From the NCBI GenBank assembly GCA_000434015.1, contig HF999522.1:62001-126000 (forward strand): 64,000 nt of DNA, written 5' to 3'. The position numbers were made by a program, and so were the translations under genes. This DNA is from Clostridium sp. CAG:571. GTDB lineage: Bacteria > Bacillota > Clostridia > TANB77 > CAG-508. Below, one piece after another: positions 55,353 to 63,824 of this stretch (its first letter is position 1; every line of letters starts with the position of its first letter). The notes under the pieces are model-generated. The model was given only the letters and a program-made list of their open reading frames with translations, did no database searches and was not told the DNA's origin.

Positions 55353-57137
55353 AAAAACAAGAAGCAGATTATAATTTAATAGATTTAATTACACCAACTG
55401 GAGGACTAACATTTGAAAGAAATAAAATATATTTTGGAAGTAGATATTGTAAAGTATATACAATTGTTCATTATCCATCAAATGTAGAATTAAAGTGGTT
55501 AGGAAATTTAGTTAGAAACATAGGAGCAATATTCTCGATAAATATTGAGCCCACAGATAATGCAGAATTAATTGATTCATTAGATGCAAGAATCAGAGAT
55601 GCTTCAGGATTATTACAAATATCAAAAAATGAATCAAGTAGACAAATTAGAGAAAAAGAAATAAATGAGGCAAGTGAAATTATAAATAGAATGATACAGA
55701 ATAATGAAGTTGTATCATATCTAACAATATACATTTTAGTTTCAGCAGATGAGAAAGAAGAATTAAAACAAAAATGTAAAGAAGTTGAAAATGAAGTACA
55801 ACATCAAAAATTGAAAATAAGGAATCTAACGAATTATTTGCAATTTGATGGTTTTAAAGCAGTAGCACCTTTTTTTACAATTCAAACTGAGTTAAGTAAA
55901 AAATTTAAAAGAAATATATTAACAAGCTCTTTTACAGGAGGATTTCTATTTAATACAGAAACTTTTATTGATAAAAACGGATATTATTGGGGAATAAATC
56001 AAAATGGTGGTATTATTATTTTTAATTTATGGCAGCAAGATATAATGAGAGGCAACAGCAATATGTTTGTAGTAGGAAGTTCAGGCTCTCGGAAAAAGTA
56101 TGGCAGTAAAGCATATGATATTAAATGAAATTCCTACAACCAAAATTTTAATAATAGATGTAGAAAATGAATATAATCATTTATGTAAAAAATTAAATGG
56201 CAAAGTAATAGAATGTGACGGAATAGATAGTGGAGGAGTTTTAAATCCATTACAAGTGAGAATAAATAGAGATGATGAAATAGGAAAAAATGCTTTATCA
56301 TTGCATTTTCAATTTTTAGAAACATTTTTTCAAATATTGTATCCATCATTAACAGAAATAGAGTTTTCAAAATTAGATTTAATATTTGAGAAACTATATG
56401 CTAAATTTAATATTACGAAAGAAACAGATATTTCAAAATTAAAAAATACAGATTTTCCGATTCTAGAAGATTTGTATTTTTTTATTGATAATGAAAACAA
56501 AAAATATCAAGATGCAGTCTATGAAAAATTATTAGCCTTAATTAGACCAATATGCATCGGACAAGCATCTAGTATATGGAATGGATATACAAACATTGAA
56601 GTAGATACTAGAATAACAACATTTAATACATCAACAATGCAAAAGTTTCAAATTCAATATAAAAGAGCACAGTATTATAATATTTTGTCTTATGCTTGGG
56701 ATATTTTAAGTAAAGATGTTAATGAAAGAACAATGCTTGTAGCTGATGAATGTCATATTCTAATAGATCCTAACATTCCACAAACATTGGAATATGTGAG
56801 ATACATTAGTAAAATGGCAAGAAAGCATAATTCTTCAATTTGTGTAATTTCACAAAGTATTGAAGATTATCTAAATGAAAAAATTAGATTATATGGTCAA
56901 AGTTTATTGGCAAATTCAACCAATAAACTATTTTTTAAATGTGATGGAAAGGACTTAAAAGACATAGTAAACATATTTAATTTGACTGAACAGGAAGAAA
57001 AAATGATACTAAATGCAAAAGTAGGAGAGTGTTTATTTATGTGTGGTACAAGAAAATTATATATGATTTTTAAGTTATTTGATTACGAATTAGAAATGAT
57101 AGATTCAAAATTTGCAAAGAGTGATGTATATGAGTAA
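55349..57137 (+). CDS. virB4: VirB4-type conjugation ATPase, ATA start and CGG +1 frameshift
   Basis: 595 residues if it starts at ATA 55349 (AGGTGA six bases before; overlaps the upstream TAA) and the C of the in-frame CGG at 56090 is skipped. The next ATG (55691) would delete 114 residues that continue the N-domain. The joined Walker A reads VGSSGS-G-KSMAVK near 242-255: the frameshift makes the invariant glycine before the catalytic lysine. Further motifs: ILIIDVENEY near 268, Walker B MLVADECHIL near 462 and the SQS segment near 496. Unshifted, the product ends at the P-loop and has no ATPase. It powers pilus or channel assembly and DNA transfer. Confidence 0.9.
56090..56092 (+). other. 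CGG +1 recoding site (virB4 Walker A)
   Basis: Zero frame TCT CGG AAA; shifted TCT GGA AAA AGT completes GSSGSGKS. Confidence 0.93.
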
Positions 57138-57720
57138 AAAAATATATTTAATAATTGGAATAATAATATTTATATTAATAATAGGCTCATATTTTCAAAT
57201 AACAAGTTCAAATTCAAAATCGACTAATAATACAGAAAAAGGTAATATAGAAAATGAAACAGAAATAGGAGAAACTGTATATAATGGCAAATTTGCTATG
57301 CCAATTGAAAATTTTATTCAAGTTACAAGTAAATTTGGGTATAGAGAATCACATGGAGTAGTACATTCAAATCATACAGGAATAGATTTATGTGGAAGTC
57401 TTGGCAGTAAAGTTATGGCTGTTGACAATGGAGAAGTAACACATTCAGGGTGGCAAAATGGATATGGGAATTGTGTAGAAATAAAACATATAGATGAACA
57501 AGGAAATATATTTTATACATTTTATGGGCACATGAGAGATAATTCATTACAAGTTACTAAAGGCCAGCAAGTTGCAGTAGGACAAGTAATTGGAATACAA
57601 GGCTCTACTGGAAATTCCACAGGAGATCATTTACATTTTGAGGTAAGAAAAAGTAGTGGTACTAATAAAGATACCATTGATCCTGCACCATATTTATTTG
57701 GTGAGAAAGAGAGGGAATAA
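57130..57720 (+). CDS. M23-family peptidoglycan hydrolase of the transfer operon
   Basis: 196 residues from the ATG at 57130. One N-terminal membrane helix anchors an extracellular M23 (lysostaphin-like) domain. It has FGYRESHGVVHSNHTGIDLCG with zinc ligands (HxxxD) near 80-100, and the GDHLHFEV motif near 170. It would open peptidoglycan for the conjugation channel. It overlaps virB4. Confidence 0.88.
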   Translation: MSKKIYLIIGIIIFILIIGSYFQITSSNSKSTNNTEKGNIENETEIGETVYNGKFAMPIENFIQVTSKFGYRESHGVVHSNHTGIDLCGSLGSKVMAVDNGEVTHSGWQNGYGNCVEIKHIDEQGNIFYTFYGHMRDNSLQVTKGQQVAVGQVIGIQGSTGNSTGDHLHFEVRKSSGTNKDTIDPAPYLFGEKERE

Positions 57721-58199
57721 TGCAAAGAAAAAAATATTATGATTTATATGAATTATATACAAGAGAAGAAATGTCTGAAATTGCCAATAAAGAAGGTTTT
57801 TTATTTGTCGAAACTTCAAATGGAGATAATTATGAAATTAGAAAAAGTGATGTTGCAGATTTTATTGTTTTAGAAGCAGAACGATGTGGACATGCAGTTG
57901 ATATAAAAATGTATGTACCTAATTATGAAATTGAAGAGCCATTTGTATCCACTTATGGATGTTTTTTAAATAAGATAAATCCAACATTTAGAGAAGAAAT
58001 TATTGAAAGACTTATTAAATTACAAACGACAAATACAAAACCAAGAAAGGTAAAGGTTTTTGACAACGGTATTTTTGAGAAAATGACATTCGAAGAATTA
58101 GGAGAGAAAGAAGGGAAAACATTGCAATATGATAAATTTTATAAAAAATATTATCAACAACACAAAAGAGAGAATATCGATGAATTGGAGGTAGAATGA
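57720..58199 (+). CDS. Unrecognised soluble protein of the conjugative element
   Basis: 159 residues, acidic and alpha/beta (YELYTREEMSEIANKEGFLF at the start; RKSDVADFIVLEAERCG near 40). The N-terminal part resembles small plasmid-type domains that follow M23 genes, but I cannot name it. It abuts the M23 stop and overlaps the next start (ATGA). Confidence 0.5.
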   Translation: MQRKKYYDLYELYTREEMSEIANKEGFLFVETSNGDNYEIRKSDVADFIVLEAERCGHAVDIKMYVPNYEIEEPFVSTYGCFLNKINPTFREEIIERLIKLQTTNTKPRKVKVFDNGIFEKMTFEELGEKEGKTLQYDKFYKKYYQQHKRENIDELEVE

Positions 58200-58387
58200 T
58201 GAACAGAGATAAGAAGGAAATGTTTTGCTATTTGGCTATATTTATTATTTTACTGATAATTGTAGTATTAAATAATGTATTCTGGAAACTAGGCAAAAAT
58301 ACTGGAGATACTACCAATAATACTGAATACTTGAAATCTAACAATGTAATATATAATGTACCGTATGAAGAGAGGGTACTTGATTAG
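58196..58387 (+). CDS. Small single-pass membrane protein
   Basis: 63 residues, one helix (CYLAIFIILLIIVVLNNVFW) and a short Asn/Thr-rich outer part. Coupled to the upstream gene by an ATGA overlap. Confidence 0.5.
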   Translation: MMNRDKKEMFCYLAIFIILLIIVVLNNVFWKLGKNTGDTTNNTEYLKSNNVIYNVPYEERVLD

Positions 58388-58399
58388 GAGGGGAGTATA

Positions 58400-59083
58400 A
58401 TGTTAAGTTACATTGCAAGTAATCCTATGGAAGATTTAATAAAGGGTGTTTGTGAAGAATTAAATATCACGATATTAAGTAAAATAGGAGAAATAGATTT
58501 TTTACAATATATAAAAGAAACAAAAGTAAACTTTAAATTGATAAAATATATTATTATTGAATTAAAAAGTTTAAAGGGAACAGAAGAAAATATTATAAAT
58601 GGTATAAGTTATTTTTATGAAGTATATCCAAATATAAGAATAATAATTTTAGCAAGTGGATATGATGATCAAAATGATATTTTAACTAATTTGTACGAAA
58701 AAGGTATATATAATATTATAAATTCTGTTGAATTAGAAAAAATAAAATCTGAATTGAAAAAATCATTAATATCAGATGGATTGTCAAAAAAAGAGAGTAA
58801 AAAATTTAAAAAGGCTGAAATTATAAAGAAACAAAAAAGAAATAATTTGAAAAAATACATTACGAGTATGAAGAAAAATAAAAAATTGAATAGTGAAGGT
58901 ATAGAAAAAACACAAGTAAATAATACAAGTGTTTATTTTTTTACACTTTTAATTCAGGCAGTAGATAAATTATTAGAGCTTTTAGGAACAGCTATTATAT
59001 TTGGATTAACATCACTAGGACTTACGATTATTTTTAATGAATCATTAAGGAACATTGTATTTCAAATGTTAGGTTTGAAATAG
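58400..59083 (+). CDS. Receiver-like domain fused to a membrane tail
   Basis: 227 residues. The first 125 fold like a CheY/CpaE-type receiver (KYIIIELKSLKGTEENIING; IRIIILASGYDDQND), but the phospho-acceptor Asp is replaced, so it is a pseudo-receiver. A lysine-rich linker and one or two membrane helices (LLGTAIIFGLTSLGLTII) follow. Similar proteins occur in Gram-positive conjugation clusters; role unknown. Confidence 0.5.
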   Translation: MLSYIASNPMEDLIKGVCEELNITILSKIGEIDFLQYIKETKVNFKLIKYIIIELKSLKGTEENIINGISYFYEVYPNIRIIILASGYDDQNDILTNLYEKGIYNIINSVELEKIKSELKKSLISDGLSKKESKKFKKAEIIKKQKRNNLKKYITSMKKNKKLNSEGIEKTQVNNTSVYFFTLLIQAVDKLLELLGTAIIFGLTSLGLTIIFNESLRNIVFQMLGLK

Positions 59084-59096
59084 GAAAGGAAAAAAT

Positions 59097-59480
59097 GTGG
59101 GATATTATAGTGAAGTAATGATTGCAGTAACGAAAAAAGATTTTAAGAAGGTAGAAGATGCACAAGCTAAAATGACAGAAAATTTGTTAGACTATGTTAA
59201 TAAACACGACTATAAAGAAAATAATAAAGATTGTGTATTTATGTATTGGGATTCTTTAAAATACTATAAAGAATTTGAAGAAGTTCAAGCACTTGAAAAA
59301 AGTTTAAGTAAATTAAAAGATGGATATGTTTTTTGTAGACTTGGAGAAGAAAGTGGAGATATAGAATTTAGAAAAAGAACAAAAATCCCTGAATTAATGA
59401 AGGAATTTCAATTTATAAGGGACATAAGAAAAAAATTAAATGAAGAATTAAAAGAAGAGGAGGAAGGAGAATTTGAATAA
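59097..59480 (+). CDS. Unrecognised small acidic protein
   Basis: 127 residues from the GTG at 59097 (AGGAAAGG site). Starts MGYYSEVMIAVTKKDFKKVE and has a conserved-looking GYVFCRLGEESGDIEFR core near 85-103. Ends EEEEGEFE, whose codons provide the ribosome-binding site of the next gene. No named family. Confidence 0.5.
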   Translation: MGYYSEVMIAVTKKDFKKVEDAQAKMTENLLDYVNKHDYKENNKDCVFMYWDSLKYYKEFEEVQALEKSLSKLKDGYVFCRLGEESGDIEFRKRTKIPELMKEFQFIRDIRKKLNEELKEEEEGEFE

Positions 59481-60294
59481 ATCAAGAATTATAGGATTGA
59501 GTATGTTAATACTAACACTTTTTTCAACAAATTGTTTTGCATCAAATATTGAATTAAAAGATTATGAAATAAATGAAACAATATCAATAGAGAATGCTGA
59601 AGAATTTGAAAAAAATATTCAAAAAAATATTAATATTGATAATGTTAAATATGAATTACAAGATGTGGCAAAACAAGAAAATAAACAAAATATTAATAAA
59701 GAAGAAACTCAAACAAAACAAAAAATAGTATATACGAATAATAAATACGATGTGTTAAATATGTTTGAAAATAAAATTGAAATGACAAAGGATGGAATGT
59801 CAGGAATTTTAGAATTACAAAATAATTCATTAGATATAAAAACAAATGATAGTTATATAGAGCAATACAAAGTATCATTAACAAAAAAATATGAAAATGT
59901 ACCAACTAATGAATTAAACGATATTCCAAAGAGTATTGAAGAAAATGGAGTTACTTATTATTTAGTAAATCCAATTTGGAATATTTCACAAGTAGAAAAG
60001 ATTGAAGGGCAAGATGTTCCAATAGCATATGATGGAGAGATGCAATATGAAGGAATAAAAGAAAGGAAAATAGTAAAAAGCTATTTGGCAACTGTAACAT
60101 ATATAGGAACATTGGAAAAAGAAGAAACAGAGTCAATAACCTTTAATATAAAATATAAAGAAATGCCTCAAGAAGATGTAGAAGAAAAAACAAATTATAC
60201 ACCAATAGTAGTAGCAACAGCAGGAACTAGTATTTTAGTAATAAGTGGAATATTTCTTTGGAAAAGAAAAAAGAAAGATAAAATTGCACAGTAG
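59473..60294 (+). CDS. Secreted, membrane-anchored protein of unknown function
   Basis: 273 residues from the TTG at 59473. Signal peptide (IIGLSMLILTLFSTNCFAS), an extracellular domain of about 215 residues without cysteines, then a C-terminal helix (TPIVVATAGTSILVISGIFLW) and a basic KRKKKDK anchor. Such proteins lie next to sortase genes on clostridial conjugative elements. No LPxTG motif is present. Confidence 0.6.
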   Translation: MNKSRIIGLSMLILTLFSTNCFASNIELKDYEINETISIENAEEFEKNIQKNINIDNVKYELQDVAKQENKQNINKEETQTKQKIVYTNNKYDVLNMFENKIEMTKDGMSGILELQNNSLDIKTNDSYIEQYKVSLTKKYENVPTNELNDIPKSIEENGVTYYLVNPIWNISQVEKIEGQDVPIAYDGEMQYEGIKERKIVKSYLATVTYIGTLEKEETESITFNIKYKEMPQEDVEEKTNYTPIVVATAGTSILVISGIFLWKRKKKDKIAQ

Positions 60295-60303
60295 GAGGAT
60301 GGA

Positions 60304-60880
60304 ATGAAAAATAACATGGTTATAATAAGTATTTGCATTTTATTGGTTATAATAATTGGTAGTACTTTGTATTATTGCATTGTATATGATAAAAATTTAG
60401 TTGATCCCAATAATATAACAACAGATTCTAAATTTGAAAATATTACATATAATCAAGCAGACGATTCAGACATATTAAAAGATGGAATATTAGGAATAAT
60501 TAGTATTGAAAAAATACGGTTTAAAAGCTGAGGTAAAAGAAGGTAGTAGTAATGAAATATTAAACGAATACATAGGGCATATAGAAAATACATCAATTTA
60601 TGATGGCAATGTTGGACTTGCAGGACATAATAGAGGTAATAAAAATTCGTATTTTGCTAGATTAAATGAATTAGAAAATGGAGATATAATTACATATAAA
60701 ACAAATTTTTTTACAAGAAAGTATAAAGTTGATAATATACAAACAATACTAGAAACAGACTGGAATTTATTAAAAGAAACAGATCAAAATAAATTAACAT
60801 TAATAACTTGTATTGCAAATAAGAAATTGCAAAGGTTATGTGTGCAAGCAACAGAAATTGTGGAAAATAACTTGAAATAA
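60304..60880 (+). CDS. Sortase, expressed through a CGG +1 frameshift
   Basis: Frames 60304-60516 and 60518-60880 join by skipping the C of an in-frame CGG at 60517, giving 191 residues. After an N-terminal anchor helix, the sortase barrel starts GIISIEKI-G-LKAEVKEGS; this strand in sortases is typically IPKI(G/N)LKAPI, so glycine fits. Catalytic residues are all beyond the shift: His108 in LAGHNRG, Cys169 in LITCIAN and Arg177 in LQRLCV. The unshifted frame stops a few codons later. It probably anchors the LPRTG protein encoded at 61185. Confidence 0.87.
60517..60519 (+). other. CGG +1 recoding site (sortase)
   Basis: Zero frame ATA CGG TTT; shifted ATA GGT TTA AAA gives KIGLKAEV. Confidence 0.88.
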
Positions 60881-60927
60881 AAATGAAAATGGGTTACAAT
60901 AAGCACAAGGAAGAGGATGTGGTTTAT

Positions 60928-61137
60928 ATGAAAAAAGAGAAAGACAAAGTTTATAAAGTCGAAATAAAGCCAAAATGGGAACTAAATTTTGCAGCAAAAT
61001 TTTATCTTGTTTGCATCATAGTTTTTGTGCTTTTAGTAGCTTATATTCAAATATATAGACATATACATAGAGATAAAATAATACAAAATATAATTGAAAG
61101 AGAAAATAAAGTAGTTGTAGAAAATGAAATTAAATAA
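60928..61137 (+). CDS. Small single-pass membrane protein after the sortase
   Basis: 69 residues from the ATG at 60928, preferred over 60883 because of the AGAGGA site. Basic start, one membrane helix (FYLVCIIVFVLLVAYIQIY) and a charged tail. Unrecognised. Confidence 0.5.
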   Translation: MKKEKDKVYKVEIKPKWELNFAAKFYLVCIIVFVLLVAYIQIYRHIHRDKIIQNIIERENKVVVENEIK

Positions 61138-61147
61138 AAAATAATAG

Positions 61148-61170
61148 AACACCTTTTAGGGTGTTTTTTT
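61148..61170 (+). terminator. Terminator before the surface-protein gene
   Basis: AACACC pairs with GGGTGTT and is followed by seven T residues. It is only 15 bases before the next ATG, so read-through or attenuation may set surface-protein levels. Confidence 0.75.
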
Positions 61171-61184
61171 AATGGAGGTAGAAA

Positions 61185-63764
61185 ATGAAATTAAAAAAAT
61201 TAGTTAGTATAATATTACTAATTTTAATATTAGTAAATTCAATGTCAGGCATTGCAAATGCTTTTGAAGTTAATTCTGCATATGTAGAAAATTTAGGAGA
61301 TTGTGGTCAACATTTACAATTTAAAACTACATCAGGAATATGGAGTTATGTTATTACAACAATGGTTGGATATAGAAATAATGGGGTATTACATTATGCA
61401 TATTGCTTAAATGTTGATAAACATGGTGTTGGAGAAGAACAAAATTATAGTGTAAATGTAACAGAAATATTATCAGATGTTCAAGTGTGGAGAGCAATAG
61501 TAAATGGATTTCCATATAAAAGTGCATCAGAACTTGGAGTAGAAAATGATCAAGATGCATTTGTAGCAACAAAACAAGCAGTATATTCAGTTATATATAA
61601 CAGAGATGTAGATAGTTTTTATCGTGGTGGAGATGCAAGAGGAACAAAAATATTTAATGCAATAAAAAACATTGTAAATCAAGCAAGATATGGATCAGAA
61701 ACACCATCAGTAAACAGTGTACTAAATGCAAATAAAATAGGAAGCTTTAAAGCAGATGGAAGTAACTATTATTCACAAGAGTATAGTGTTACAAGTAATG
61801 TAAATGTATCTAATTATATAGTTACATCAATTAGTAATTTTCCAGAAGGAAGTTATATTGCCGATTTAAGTGGTAATGCTAAAACTACATTTAATGGCAA
61901 TGAACATTTTAAAGTTGTAGTTCCTAAAGACAAAATTTTAGATAATTTTGATGGAAAAATATCACTAAATGGTAAAGTTAAAAGCTATCCAGTATTTTTT
62001 GGACAAAGTCCAAATTCTAATTGGCAAAATTATGCATTAACTTATGATGCATATTACACAGCAGGTGGTGAGGCAACTCTATCAGTAGATGCATATAAAT
62101 CAAAAATTAAAGTTATAAAAATAGATAACGAAACTAAAAAATCAATAGAAGGAGTAGAATTTAATTTTAGATATAGTGATGGACAAAATATCGGGAATTA
62201 TAAAACAAATGCACAAGGTTGTATTGAACTAAATAAATTAAGACAAGGAAAAGTAATTGCCACAGAAATAGCAACAAAATCTGAATATATTTTAGATGAT
62301 AAAGAAAATGAAATTCTTTTGGACTATGATACATATAAAGAATTAACAATTGGAAATGAACACAAAAGAGGAGATTTAAGTGTATATAAAGTAGATAGTG
62401 ACAATAAAAAAATAACTTTGGGTGGAGTTAAATTCGCATTATATTCACACGAATTTCAAAAAGTAACAGGGCATTATACAACAGATGCAAATGGTGAAAT
62501 TCATATTAAAGGTTTAAGAACAGGAAATTGGTCATTAATTGAAGAAGAAACAGGAAAATGGTATAATCTTAATGAGAATCCAATTGAAATTAAAATTAAT
62601 TGGAATGAAACTACTAACACAACAGTAGAAAATGAATTAAAAAAATCACAAATAAAAATTATAAAAGTTGATAAGGAAAATCATGAAGTAAAATTAAAAG
62701 ATGTTGAACTTGAAGTTTTAGACAAAGATGGGAATGTTTTAGAAAAATTAAAAACAGATAAAAATGGAGAATGTTATACAAAAAGATATGCAGTAAGAGA
62801 TTACCCTGAATTATATATAAGAGAAACAAAAACAAATGAAAAATATGTATTAGATACAGAAATGAAGAAAATCATATTAAAAGAAAATGAGATTGTTAAT
62901 TATACATTTGAAAATCAAAAAATATATGGACAAATTAAAGTAATAAAAACATCAGAAGAAGACAACAAAATAAATGGAGATAAAAAAGGAACACCAATTC
63001 CAAATGTATCTTTTGGAGTATATGATGAAAACAAAAACTTTATAGAGAAAATTACAACAGGAGCAGATGGAATTGCAATTACAAGTAAATTAGAAAAAGG
63101 CAAAAAATATATAAAAGAATTGGAAGGGGAATCTGGAGAATGGTATCAATTAAACGAAAATGAATATTCAGCAGAGATAGTTAAACATGGTGAAATTGTT
63201 GAATTAAACATTACCAATAAACCTGATAATCCAGATATAGATGTTGAAAAAGATGGAATTATTCAGACAACAGCAAATCAAGAGATTAAATATGATTTTA
63301 CAATAAAAAATACAGGTAATGTGCCATTAAAAGATTTTACTTGGTATGATTATTTACCAACAGACTATGTAACTGCTACAAAACTTGTAACTGGAACATA
63401 TAATCAAGATTTAAATTATGCCGTATATTATAAAACGAATAAAAAGGATTATAGATTATTAAGAGATAATTTGAATACACAAACAAATAACTATATTGAT
63501 TTTTCAAATTTAGAATTAGAAGCGGATGAGTATGTAACAGAATTTAAAGCAGAGTTTGGAAAAGTAGATGTAGGATTTTCTTCAGTAGAAAAACCACAAT
63601 TATTTGTAAAAGTTAAAGCTTCAGTAAAAGAAGATGATACATTTACAAACAAAACAAAAGTAGAAGGATATCACAAAACATATTATGTATTTGATGAGGA
63701 TGATCACACTACAAAAGTATATGAAAAAAAATTAGAAGTAAAATTACCAAGAACAGGATGTTAG
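61185..63764 (+). CDS. Thioester/Cna-B surface protein ending in LPRTGC
   Basis: 859 residues. Signal peptide (about 1-28), then a thioester domain with YAYCLNVDKHG near 66 and the TKQAVYSVIYN segment near 130 (TQxA-type features of adhesins that bind covalently). At least four Cna-B/SpaA-like repeats follow (about 305-680: KIKVIKIDNETKKSIEGVEF; GDLSVYKVDSDN; IKIIKVDKENHE; IKVIKTSEEDN), then a DUF11-like domain (NTGNVPLKDFTWYDYLP). It ends KLPRTGC-stop: the LPxTG sorting motif is present but the usual hydrophobic segment and basic tail are missing. A terminator follows directly. Likely adhesin or mating-pair stabiliser processed by the sortase at 60304. Confidence 0.85.
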   Translation: MKLKKLVSIILLILILVNSMSGIANAFEVNSAYVENLGDCGQHLQFKTTSGIWSYVITTMVGYRNNGVLHYAYCLNVDKHGVGEEQNYSVNVTEILSDVQVWRAIVNGFPYKSASELGVENDQDAFVATKQAVYSVIYNRDVDSFYRGGDARGTKIFNAIKNIVNQARYGSETPSVNSVLNANKIGSFKADGSNYYSQEYSVTSNVNVSNYIVTSISNFPEGSYIADLSGNAKTTFNGNEHFKVVVPKDKILDNFDGKISLNGKVKSYPVFFGQSPNSNWQNYALTYDAYYTAGGEATLSVDAYKSKIKVIKIDNETKKSIEGVEFNFRYSDGQNIGNYKTNAQGCIELNKLRQGKVIATEIATKSEYILDDKENEILLDYDTYKELTIGNEHKRGDLSVYKVDSDNKKITLGGVKFALYSHEFQKVTGHYTTDANGEIHIKGLRTGNWSLIEEETGKWYNLNENPIEIKINWNETTNTTVENELKKSQIKIIKVDKENHEVKLKDVELEVLDKDGNVLEKLKTDKNGECYTKRYAVRDYPELYIRETKTNEKYVLDTEMKKIILKENEIVNYTFENQKIYGQIKVIKTSEEDNKINGDKKGTPIPNVSFGVYDENKNFIEKITTGADGIAITSKLEKGKKYIKELEGESGEWYQLNENEYSAEIVKHGEIVELNITNKPDNPDIDVEKDGIIQTTANQEIKYDFTIKNTGNVPLKDFTWYDYLPTDYVTATKLVTGTYNQDLNYAVYYKTNKKDYRLLRDNLNTQTNNYIDFSNLELEADEYVTEFKAEFGKVDVGFSSVEKPQLFVKVKASVKEDDTFTNKTKVEGYHKTYYVFDEDDHTTKVYEKKLEVKLPRTGC

Positions 63765-63774
63765 AATATATTTT

Positions 63775-63802
63775 GGAGAGTTCAAATAGAACTCTCCTTT
63801 TT
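63775..63802 (+). terminator. Intrinsic terminator after the surface-protein gene
   Basis: GGAGAGTTC at 63775-63783 pairs perfectly with GAACTCTCC at 63789-63797, followed by T residues. Confidence 0.88.
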
Positions 63803-63824
63803 GAAAAAAGAAAGGATTGATAAT

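Noticed and set aside
12424..60519. Reassignment of CGG to glycine as a normal three-base codon
   Set aside because: Reading CGG as Gly without a shift leaves the downstream sequence out of frame and brings stop codons; one base must be skipped.
12232..60880. Reading the twelve CGG breaks as ordinary pseudogenes or random sequencing errors
   Set aside because: Every break is at the same triplet in the same frame, every downstream frame stays open and conserved, and nearby genuine pseudogenes (2.2-4.6 kb) break at unrelated points. A systematic base-calling error would be expected to hit GG in all frames.
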